The translations under genes and the position numbers were made by a program. From Owenia fusiformis (taxonomy: Eukaryota; Annelida; Polychaeta; Sabellida; Oweniidae), in the NCBI GenBank assembly GCA_903813345.2, contig CAIIXF020000005.1, positions 14,323,375 to 14,387,374 on the forward strand: a stretch of DNA of 64,000 nt. Reading direction: 5' to 3'. Positions 1 to 8,146 of this stretch are shown piece by piece; position 1 is the first letter of the stretch, and every line of letters begins with the position of its first letter. The notes below the pieces were generated by a model. The model was not told the DNA's origin and did not search any database. It worked only from the letters and a program-made list of their open reading frames with translations.

Positions 1-321
1 ATGCTGAATCAGCAAAATTGAGATCGTCGTCTCCAACAGTTAAGGGGCTAATTTGCAAAACTTCAAATCATCACACAGAAAGACATGCGGCATAGGACTA
101 AATTCAATAGATTTTTCGAAATTTCAAAGATGCATGTTAAATTGACATAGTTCAAATTAGAATTTCTCCCATTTTCTTCATTATAATGGCTGCCTGCTGA
201 GCCACAGTCTAAAAACCTATCAAGAGCCCTGCGCAGCCATCTGGGATCTGTGTCTACTCTAAGCTTCTAAGTGTGTTTATACACTGTAGTATGTAAAGTC
301 TAAAATATATATTTATTTCAG
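1..321. other. HSD17B10 first intron, right part
   Basis: Sequence up to the acceptor at 320-321. No coding, tRNA or repeat match was recognised here. The ATG at base 1 opens no continuing frame related to the gene, so the start exon is inferred to lie to the left. Confidence 0.6.
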
Positions 322-486
322 GGGTTAACTGGGATTGTGACTGGGGGTGCCTCCGGTTTAGGACGTGGCACAGCAGAACGCTTCATACGACAGGGCATGA
401 GAGTTGTCATCTGTGATCTCCCAAATTCCCCTGGAGAAGAAGTTGCGAAAACTTTGGGAGAGAACTGTATCTTCACACCCACTGAT
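322..486 (+). CDS. HSD17B10: HSD17B10 exon (second coding exon): NAD-binding fold
   Basis: Exactly 55 codons from the acceptor AG at 320-321, opening GLTGIVTGG, to the donor at 487. It carries the glycine-rich loop and ends with the residues TPTD. The donor reads GAT|GTTTGT, a weak, non-consensus donor. It is supported because the next exon resumes exactly with VTSEADV, matching the vertebrate ADVTSEKDV. Intron phase 0 on both sides. Confidence 0.94.
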
Positions 487-2654
487 GTTTGTACATGATT
501 ACATGTTAATGAGTTTTCATGACAGTATAAATAGATGGAGTGCTTTTGCCTTATTCATAAAAGGGTTGAGGTAGTATGGCAGTTTCATGGAGAATAGTAG
601 TGAAATGTCACACAGAGGTCTATAGTTGAGTAACAGGACTTTGAAAAGTATTTGTCTTGTGTAGGTGTTACACTTTTATGTGTTACACTTAACAGGGCCT
701 TCTGTATTAAAAGAATTTCGCTCAAATCCATCGAACCCCCACTGGCTACAGGCCTGTATGTTCAATCAATCAACTCTCTTCTCAGTAATATCATTTGAAA
801 GTAGAGACAATGCTAGGTCCCATAGCTTATGCAGGGTGGGGTTTACTTTTGATCTATGAATAGATAGCTTAACTAAAGTTACTTTTGCAAAAGTTGAATG
901 ATTCTCTTTTCAAATGAAAATTAATTTTATTTAAATTTTTTGATTGATTTTTTATTTATTCAAAGAAAGTACACATAAATATTTTATTTCTAAAGGTAAC
1001 CTCTGAAGCAGATGTAAAAAATGCTGTCAGCATCGCGAAAGAAAAGTTTGGAAAACTAGATGTGACTGTGAATTGTGCAGGGATTGGGATCGCAGTAAAA
1101 ACTTACAACTTTGACAAAGATAAGCCTCATAGTTTAGAGCACTTTGCGAAAGTTTTAACGGTAAGTTAATTTTCGAAAAGTCACAATTACAATACTAAGC
1201 ATACGTAAAATATCTGATTTTGGCGATTAATTTTCACAGTGAGCTTTTTACATATGATTTGTATCGTAAAAATGTATATCTAACTCTATTTTTACGATAC
1301 AAATCATACGTAAAATCTCTCTGTGTTAATTTTCTAAGACAATGCTTTTTTAAACCTTTTCACTCTCTGAAATCCACAAGAAGTTGTAATACAATAAAAA
1401 CCACTCTAATCTGAATGCCAGTAGGACCAGCCAAAAGTGTTTCAACTAGTAGGTGTTCACATTTCAAGGAAATGAATGGGAGGTTTTAAAATTGTGACAG
1501 AAAAAATGTTCATATTTAGAGGTCTTTGAATTACAGAGCTGTTTGGATATACATGGTTTCTGCATTAAATCTCATTAACATTCTCATTCTCATTGTTCAC
1601 TCTGTTTCTTTCTAATTCCACTCTTTTCACACTGTTTTGCATTTGAAAAATTTCGGTCATGTTCCCAATAGGTCAACACAGTAGGAACTTTCAATGTGAT
1701 ACGTCTCAGTGCCGGGGAAATGGGCAAAAATGAACCAAACCCAGATGGTCAACGAGGGGTTATCATCAACACTGCTAGTGTAGCTGCATATGACGGCCAG
1801 ATGGGTCAAGCTGCTTATTCAGCCAGTAAAGGAGCCATTGTTGGAATGACTTTACCCATTGCTAGAGATTTAGCCAAACAAGGAATTAGAGTTTCAACTA
1901 TAGCACCAGGTACGTTATATCCGTTTTTATAATATTTTCACATTTTGTCGCTGGTAGTCTCTTAGGGAATTAAGTAGAAGGTTGAAAAATTTCTTGAAAA
2001 ACTGTTTTTCTTATGTTCCGTTTGTGATTTGTCAATTCATTGTAGACTTGTATTCATTTTTTTAAATTCATGATATGTTCAAAAATCTATGCTTTTTGGT
2101 GATCAAAATCAATGATGTTTAATGGTCATTGTTAATAGACCCAAAGCAAATGAGGTCTTTGGCAATGGGCAAGAGATCATACATTTAATATAAATCATAG
2201 AATCGAGGTCTTTGTTACGATTCTACATGTGTGATTGCATCATGTAGTTTCACTTGGAGCTTTTTAATCAAGTTCAAGAGTTCTACATTCTCCAATTCAA
2301 TAGAGGAGTTTCTATATAGCTTTGAAATTTGCCAATCCTCATCTTTTCCGCCTCGGTGGGAATCGAACCCAGAACCTCCCGATTACATGTCGATTACATT
2401 ACATGCTCTAATTGTATTATTTATTGTGACATCATTTATCATACATTTGTATTTGAATTCCAGGTTTGTTTGATACACCTCTTCTAGCATCTTTACCTGA
2501 AAAAGTCCGCATATTCCTGGCCAGTACAATTCCCTTCCCTCAGATGTTATCCACGCCTGATGTATACGCCCACATGGTACAAAGCATTGTCGAAAATCCT
2601 ACACTGAACGGAGAGGTTATACGTTTAGATGGTGCTCTACGAATGCAACCATAG
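322..2654 (+). CDS. HSD17B10: HSD17B10 (3-hydroxyacyl-CoA dehydrogenase type 2), 5' end missing; join 322-486, 996-1160, 1672-1909, 2464-2654
   Basis: The joined exons give 252 residues plus stop. The human protein has 261, so only about nine N-terminal residues, on an exon left of the window, are missing. Seen: the nucleotide-binding loop [10 protein letters not shown] near the start; an acidic DLPNS turn after the second strand, as expected for NAD use; NCAG; the catalytic Ser in NTASVAAY; the YSASK motif giving the Tyr and Lys; and the ending [10 protein letters not shown], nearly the vertebrate terminus. Known of the family: a mitochondrial matrix SDR that oxidises 2-methyl-3-hydroxybutyryl-CoA (isoleucine breakdown) and steroids, and, independently of catalysis, serves as MRPP2 in mitochondrial RNase P with a tRNA methyltransferase. 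All key residues are intact, so the product is inferred to be functional. Splice phases are 0, 0 and 1, and frames join without a break. Other SDRs are unlikely given near-colinear identity and equal length. Confidence 0.97.
487..995. other. HSD17B10 intron between second and third coding exons
   Basis: 509 bp, A+T-rich, running into a pyrimidine-rich acceptor. A 64-codon open frame at 665-859 has no resemblance to a protein I know and no codon structure. Nothing else seen. Confidence 0.7.
996..1160 (+). CDS. HSD17B10: HSD17B10 exon (third coding exon)
   Basis: Fifty-five codons beginning [10 protein letters not shown] and ending HFAKVLT at a consensus donor (ACG|GTAAGT). It includes the NCAG motif that stabilises the central sheet in SDR enzymes. 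The acceptor is TCTAAAG at 989-995. Phase 0 at both ends. Confidence 0.96.
1395..1562. mobile_element. Degenerate TA-MITE (CAGTAAAACCTGTCTAATCC family)
   Basis: The left end reads AAAACCACTCTAATCTGAA and the right end GATATACATGGTTTCTGC. These are degraded forms of the termini at 3583-3767 and 40734-41193. Internal phrases such as GGACCAGCCAAAA and AGGTGTTCACATTTC are shared with those copies. Confidence 0.6.
1591..1663 (+). repeat. 175-bp dispersed repeat, partial (3' half)
   Basis: Only the end of the element remains: TTCTAATTCCACTCTTTT, then TTTTGCATTTGAAAA and GGTCATG. It stops just before the exon acceptor at 1671, so its pyrimidine-rich strand may contribute to the branch/polypyrimidine region of a constitutive exon. 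Confidence 0.6.
1672..1909 (+). CDS. HSD17B10: HSD17B10 exon (fourth coding exon): catalytic Ser-Tyr-Lys
   Basis: Opens [12 protein letters not shown] and ends APG, with the last codon split (phase 1) at donor CAG|GTACGT. It contains the catalytic Ser in NTASVAAY and the YSASK motif. In the vertebrate enzyme these residues are Ser155, Tyr168 and Lys172, and the spacing here is identical. A copy fragment of the dispersed 175-bp repeat ends within ten bases of the acceptor. Confidence 0.97.
1910..2463. other. HSD17B10 last intron
   Basis: 554 bp. The only recognised content is a tRNA-like remnant on the minus strand (2349-2412). The rest is unremarkable A+T-rich sequence. Confidence 0.7.
2349..2412 (-). 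repeat. tRNA-derived remnant (tRNA-Thr-like 3' half or SINE head)
   Basis: On the minus strand there is a perfect B-box GGTTCGATTCC (2369-2359) followed by CACCGAGGCGG, which resembles a T-arm plus acceptor strand. Before it comes a TTAGAGCAT D-arm-like piece and an anticodon-loop-like CATGTAA. The loop is compatible with a threonine TGT anticodon, but the position before it is A instead of the expected T. The 5' acceptor half is unrecognisable, so this is a dead tRNA copy or SINE remnant and not a working gene. Confidence 0.55.
2464..2654 (+). CDS. HSD17B10: HSD17B10 terminal coding exon
   Basis: Completes the split Gly codon and reads [14 protein letters not shown] through to RMQP and a TAG stop at 2652-2654. 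This is the substrate-binding and oligomerisation end of the enzyme. Acceptor TTCCAG at 2458-2463. Confidence 0.96.
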
Positions 2655-3100
2655 GACAATACATGTATAATTAGTGTTTCGCACTATTATGAGTCAGAGT
2701 CGATTAAAGGGAAATGCAATACTTTAGAAGATGAGCATTCAAGAAAATTTGCACTTAATTTATAAAGTAACATTTGTATAGCTGGTTTTGCCAATTTAGA
2801 AAAATTGCAGGGAGTAATGAGTCCAATGACGTCTGAAACCTAATTGGACAGAAATACTGATTTGAGTAGCAATAGTATGTTTGTATTACTTCAGTGATGA
2901 TGTCTGAATTTTGTTTGGATAAAACTTAGTCAAATGAAACTGAAGGGATAATTTATAGAGTTCTTAAGGAGGACATACTGAAATACAATTTGACTTTTGA
3001 TAAATCACAAAACTTTAGGATGTATTTTAAAACAGTAAATATTAACATCTGTATTTTGAAATAGCTCTAGATCAAATAAATATGAACAAATATAAGAATA
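2655..3100 (+). other. Probable HSD17B10 3' UTR
   Basis: Sequence from the stop to the first AATAAA. No coding frame continues. The extent is inferred only from the poly(A) signal. Confidence 0.45.
3075..3080 (+). promoter_or_regulatory. Candidate poly(A) signal AATAAA for HSD17B10
   Basis: First canonical hexamer downstream of the stop, about 420 bp away. Cleavage would fall near 3095-3110. No transcript evidence is available, so this is an inference from position. Confidence 0.45.
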
Positions 3101-3582
3101 TTGTGTTTATAGTTTAAAAGATGGCACTTTGGTAAATAAAGCCTGCAAAAATGACGTTGATGAAAAGCAAATTCATGTAGAGTTTCTACTAACAGAGTCA
3201 GAAAATGTTCTATCAAAAGGTGTTCCATTTTGTGGTGTTCACTTTTAAAAACAGTTTTTTCACAGAATTTTGGTAATTTCCTAATTCCTTGTTTGTTGCT
3301 GCCATCAACCTCACTATTAGCAGATAAACCCAAGTCCATTTCCTCCAAACTTGGTCCAACTTCCACTAGGTGGATGTCTTCAAAAATCAATACCTTATAG
3401 TTACAATTGTGAAAATGAACAAAATAATTCTTGGATGCTTAGACATAATATGGGTACAACTTGAGTCTTAATGTTAAATGAAGTTTGTTAAATGTATTAA
3501 TCAATAATAACTAGTATTTGGGCATGGAGAAAGAGTTCAAATGTTACAAGGTACACAAGGATTTCATATATAAGTGGAAATG

Positions 3583-3767
3583 CAGTTAAACCTGTCTAAT
3601 CCGAACATCTCTTGAACCAGCCAAAATTGTTTGGATCAGCAAGAGTCAACATTACAAGGACTTTTGAATGTGAGTTCATGGGAGATAACAAAATTTGGAC
3701 TGAGAAAAACTGTTCACATTGGGAGATGTTTGGGTAAGAGAGGTGTAAGGATATACAGGTTTCAATG
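3583..3767. mobile_element. TA-MITE (mariner/pogo-like termini), near-complete copy
   Basis: The left terminus CAGTTAAACCTGTCTAATCC is mirrored by GGATATACAGGTTTCAATG on the right. It is about 185 bp with no open frame. The CAGT-AAACC-TGT terminus style is that of pogo/Tigger-type non-autonomous Tc1/mariner relatives; the assignment is by terminus only. Confidence 0.65.
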
Positions 3768-3788
3768 TACATGTAATGTGGGATGCTA

Positions 3789-4089
3789 AGCTTGTATTCG
3801 CAAATGCAACTAACACCTGACGGCTACCGATATGGCCAAACCTGAAGCATGTTGTTCAAAGTGCTGTAAAATTGTGACTATCAGTCTGATGGTCATGAAA
3901 TATAGTAGGGTGGTAGGAAATTAAATTTTTTACAAATGAGTGAAATATCAGGGAGTAATTTCTTAAAATGACAAAGATATGAAGAAAATGCAGGGATTCC
4001 GTTTTTTTGACCACCCTGTATTTAAATGAGTTGGTCATAAAATAGTAAGTTAATCCAGTAGCCGTTAGTTGCATTTGCGAATACAAGCT
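3789..4089. mobile_element. 301-bp inverted-repeat element with TA duplication
   Basis: AGCTTGTATTCGCAAATG at the left end recurs as its exact reverse complement at the right end. The match is perfect for about 27 bp and resumes after a 6-bp interruption with CGGCTAC/GTAGCCG. Both ends are flanked by TA (3787-3788 and 4090-4091). This is the structure of a Tc1/mariner-type MITE, in a family distinct from the neighbouring one. The perfect termini suggest a fairly recent insertion. Confidence 0.75.
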
Positions 4090-4091
4090 TA

Positions 4092-6451
4092 GTAAGCCAA
4101 TCCAGTGAATAATCTCTCTGATTATCAGTTTTGATATTCTTTCAGTTCCAGGGCAGAAATAGGATTCACCGTTTGCTAATTCTTTTCAAAAATGTATTTT
4201 AATACAACTGTCTGCATTTATGGCATCATAATTCTAGTCAACATACCAATTTTTTCCATTCACCTAAAGGATCTGGAATTTTTGGGAAGGTCTATTCAAT
4301 GGATATTCAATGAATCTGATGAAAGCAAATTCAAATTGTAACAGAAAACATGATTTATATTTTATACACTTTTGTAAATACAAAACAATAATTTATTTCA
4401 TAAAGAAATGTAATTACATTTACAATTGTAATTAAACGTAATCGTGTAATTACTTATATGTAGCAATTATAATAACATAAACATAATGGAGAACCAAATA
4501 GCATACAAATGACAATACTTTTTTGTATCACTGATTTTAAGTTCATTCGTATCAAGTCATGTTGTGTACATGAAAAACCATATGAAAGAAAACATGAATT
4601 ATATGAAAGAAAACATGAATTATCCTGTTACTTGACAGAAACCATTTCAGGATCAGATCAAAAGTTGAACAAACTAAAAACCCAAAATAAAACATTTTAA
4701 AATAACCACTACATTGTCAAAGAACATATTTTACTTCTGTATACAAATATCCTAACTATGCATGTGTATAAAAAACAAATTTTGCGGAAAATATGCAAGA
4801 CTTATCTTTGTTTCCACTATTCAATTTGAAATATTTGTAACTCAAAGATTATAGAAAATTACAGGCTCGACATTTGCAAAGTACAATATTCTATAACATA
4901 CATAGATTTAGGAATACCATCATTGATTCTGTTAGCCAAAATGGTACTGATTGGCACCGTGAATTTCAATTCAATTTGTTTCAATTAATTAAGACAACAA
5001 TACCTCATGTCTGTCATAGATCACATAGAACTAGAAACAACTAGAAAAGATTTTATAAAAAATGAACATTGGTAATACTGTAAGAAACAATTTGTTGATA
5101 CTTATTTTCTATTCAATTTATTCATGAATCTTTGACAGGAGTTAACTTATATAATAGCTGATGACAATTTTAAAAATTGTTCACAACTCTTATTAACAAT
5201 TGCAAGTTAGTGAAAATCCACATTGTTTTGTCCAGATAAGTTAGAGTGTAATTCTCCATAGTATTGTTTTTTTGGTTTTCAATAATTCGATTTTCATTCC
5301 ATAATTAGATCACTGAATATTCTGTTTAGATATCCAAAAAGCACACGTACCACACAAAATTTGTGTTATTTTGACATCAATAAAATGGTTCTCAAATCAG
5401 CAGTGCCAAATGAAATGCTTTGATGAAAATAATGCTTTTTTCCCCAAATATTGTTTGTTCTTTAATCCCTTGTTTGTTCCCCAATCTTTTGTTTGATTTT
5501 GCATCCCATTTAGTTTTATTCCAAAGCCGATTTTGAGTTGATATGTGGACATGATATTTTTTTTATTTATTTTAACACCATTTTTTGAAACACAACAGAA
5601 ATTCATAAAACACGTTCTTAACTTTTAACAATGAAGACAAAATACATTTATTGGATATGCGCTTCGGATTTTACAATTTTGGATTCAAATCAGATGCTAA
5701 TGCTTGTATATGGGAAGACAGAATACCAACATCAATGTTCACCACAAATTCAAACGTCTTCCTTCTCTACTTCAAATCATTCCTTGTCTTCAAGATAGCT
5801 TCTTACCAAGATGCGGTAGGTTTGTTACCATGGAAACACCCTACCCTCACATTATAAATGGCAAATTCCTTGCCAATACACACATATAATTACCTCCTAT
5901 ATACAGCTTTACATTAACATGACTGGGGGTAACTTTCAAAGCATCAATGAAAACATTACTAAATAAACAACAATTTGTTTGGTGTCAGATCAAATGTTTC
6001 GTTATGCAACAAAACCCACAAGTTTTAGGTAGGATTTGAAACGAAAACATTTTATAATTATTATATATTTATTATATATTGTACACAGGTACACAGTACC
6101 TTTATATTACAGACCATCCACGTAACCATTTTTATATTGTTTATCTAACCACTTTGAAACCAAACCACTCATGCTGTGTTTTCATGACAGAAAAAGGAAT
6201 CTGTCAAACACACTTTATATATAATAGACTGATCTTCCCAGTTTCCTCTCAAGTAGCTACTAACTCACAAAACATTTTGGAAAGATTAATGAAAACATTG
6301 ATGCTTTGTGGTTCCCAAATAGCCTCAGACCCAAATTACATTTCGAACAATGATACTGTACAGTTCTGTTGAATAGAATATATAAATAAGAAAATGTACA
6401 GAGTATATGCTATTATGTACTTAATAAAAGTCCCATATGAAAAATGCCATG
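4092..6451. other. Intergenic spacer and PDZRN 3' flank
   Basis: A+T-rich spacer. Seen: a 21-bp tandem duplication (ATATGAAAGAAAACATGAATT, about 4581-4622), poly-T/A tracts, and several TTTATT (AATAAA on minus) at about 5513-5652 that could be distal poly(A) signals for the minus-strand gene. Short open frames at 5651-5889 and 6079-6372 show no recognisable protein. The PDZRN 3' UTR may extend into this stretch by an unknown amount. Confidence 0.5.
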
Positions 6452-6650
6452 ATGGTCATATTTGAAAATCCAAAATAGATTGGAAAGGAGTGAAATAAGC
6501 AAGGAATTCAGTTATCAGGCATCAATTGCATACTCCAGATAGTATAGAAATGCAAGAAAATCAGATACTTTATTCAAATTTTAAAGAGAATTTCATGGAT
6601 GAACTGAACTTTTATTCAAATTTTAGAGAGAAAATGGAAAGCACAAACAT
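6452..6650 (-). repeat. 175-bp dispersed repeat with internal duplication, in PDZRN 3' UTR
   Basis: Reads ATGGTCATATTTGAAAATCC at the left. The segment TTTATTCAAATTTTA-AGAGA occurs twice (about 6571 and 6611), unlike other copies, and the usual GAGCAGACGG terminus is lost. It lies 33 bp past the PDZRN stop, so it is probably part of the mRNA 3' UTR. Confidence 0.75.
6611..6616 (-). promoter_or_regulatory. Candidate poly(A) signal for PDZRN gene, within a repeat
   Basis: TTTATT on plus reads AATAAA on minus, 67 bp past the stop codon. A second one is at 6569-6574. Both lie in the duplicated segment of the dispersed repeat. Whether either is used, or distal ones near 5.5-5.65 kb, cannot be told from sequence. 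Confidence 0.35.
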
Positions 6651-6682
6651 GACCATTGTGACATTCAAAGCATGGAGTTACT

Positions 6683-8146
6683 TCAAACAGTTGTGACTGA
6701 TAATAATGGGTTATAATTTTTGCCAGCAGACTCGCGATTTCCATGTACCAGCATTTCCTGTACAGTTGTGAAATCGTCAAATACTTTGCGCCCTTTATGA
6801 CGCATCATTTTTCGATGACTCAGTTCGACAATGTTCACTTCCTTTTTATTGTCTTCCTCCTTTTCTTTGAGGGTTTCCATGCGTGATCGTTGCATGAACT
6901 CACGTTTACGTTTCTGATCACGTGCTTTTTCAAGATGGCGTTTACGATCTTCCCGCGACCAATATTTCCCAACCTTCATTTCACTCATGGCATCATCATC
7001 TGTTGTCATTCCAGCTCTTTCTTCTGTTATTTTCTTTGCTCGCTCCTTTAACATTTTATTTCTGATTGGTCGACGTGTGACATAACGCGAACCATCAGCA
7101 CGACGTTTCACGACCCATTCCATTTGATCGGAGCTCTGATTTCCACTTGGTGCTGCGCTTTTGTTGCCATCAGGGTGACGTGAAAGTGTTGTATCATTTC
7201 TATGAGAACTGGTACTGATTTTCTTTTCGAATAGTTTTTGTTGCACCATCATAGTATGGGCTAGATTGGCCTGATTGGTGTACATAACTTCTGCGTAAGT
7301 CGCATAAATGTCTGTCAAACTTTCCGTAGACTTGTACTTCTCCTGCGGTGTAGTATCGCCAGATTTTTTCCCATCACTTTCACGATCTTTTCGTGATCTA
7401 CGTTTGCCCTCATTGGCTGATTTGTTACTATCACTATGGCTACTACCATCCCGGGAGTGATTACGCTCTGACCTCCTATCGGATTTTTTAGAGGATTTCG
7501 AGCTTGAGTCTGATTTTCCCGTGGCTGGGAGGTGCAGCATGGAACTGCGTGTGTCCCCTTCAAACGCGCTCAACTCCAGGGTGAGAGGGGTGCTCCTATG
7601 TGAACTGTCTGCCGTGTTATATGCAGTGTCTTTATCACGCTCTAAACTTGATGTTTCAATATGTTTAGGTGTTTCAATATTTTCTATTGGCTTTACTGGG
7701 GATTCTGACTTCCCATTGTCCACATTAGCCAAGTTGCTGTTTTTCAGTTTATCTAGACGTGTGCCCATACGTGGCACCACCCTTGGGCTCTGGTAAGGCT
7801 TACCCCCCAGGCCTTCGATTGTCAATTGTTTCTTATTCGAATGAATGTCAATAATTTCTTGACATTCTAATTGTATATGTTCCATTTCTTTATTTAACAG
7901 AGCCAGTTCCTGCTCCAAAGAACTATGGGAGTCCTTTCTACTTGGCTCCTTTTGGCCGTTAAGTTTGGCAGAGCAGTCCTCAGCGTAACGATTAGCCAAG
8001 ACTTCACGAAACTTTTCACAATCTTGTGTTGAGATTTCATTCTTGCGAAACTCCAATTCTTGAGTGTCATTCGAAGTAAAGCTGTTGTCGCTATAGTGAC
8101 GAAACTTTGAATTGTTGCCTGGTGACGATTCATTATCCATCATCTC
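6683..8146 (-). CDS. PDZRN3: PDZRN terminal coding exon
   Basis: 487 codons plus stop after acceptor TCTTTCCAG; the frame stays open for some 230 bp upstream of it, but that is intron. Order: a Ser/Asn-rich start; [15 protein letters not shown] (vertebrate DECERFRELLELK); a short coiled-coil-like [38 protein letters not shown]; a long Ser/Lys/Arg-rich stretch at 7360-7522; a Tyr/Ala/Met-rich piece ([19 protein letters not shown]); the C-terminal block with [34 protein letters not shown] and [12 protein letters not shown]; and the terminal NPLLSVTTV. The last four residues form a class I PDZ ligand, as in vertebrates. Confidence 0.97.
   Translation of the reverse strand, partial: EMMDNESSPGNNSKFRHYSDNSFTSNDTQELEFRKNEISTQDCEKFREVLANRYAEDCSAKLNGQKEPSRKDSHSSLEQELALLNKEMEHIQLECQEIIDIHSNKKQLTIEGLGGKPYQSPRVVPRMGTRLDKLKNSNLANVDNGKSESPVKPIENIETPKHIETSSLERDKDTAYNTADSSHRSTPLTLELSAFEGDTRSSMLHLPATGKSDSSSKSSKKSDRRSERNHSRDGSSHSDSNKSANEGKRRSRKDRESDGKKSGDTTPQEKYKSTESLTDIYATYAEVMYTNQANLAHTMMVQQKLFEKKISTSSHRNDTTLSRHPDGNKSAAPSGNQSSDQMEWVVKRRADGSRYVTRRPIRNKMLKERAKKITEERAGMTTDDDAMSEMKVGKYWSREDRKRHLEKARDQKRKREFMQRSRMETLKEKEEDNKKEVNIVELSHRKMMRHKGRKVFDDFTTVQEMLVHGNRESAGKNYNPLLSVTTV

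Larger units (their letters stand above)
1161..1671. other. HSD17B10 intron holding MITE and repeat fragments
   Basis: 511 bp. It contains an internal inverted pair around ATTTTTACGATACAAATCA (about 1250-1310), a degenerate copy of the TA-MITE family at about 1395-1562, and a partial dispersed-repeat copy at 1591-1663. Repeats therefore fill more than half of the intron. Confidence 0.7.

Noticed and set aside
6683-8146. Short plus-strand and alternative-frame open frames within the PDZRN terminal exon
   Set aside because: Shadows of the real coding strand, favoured by its codon use; no independent support.
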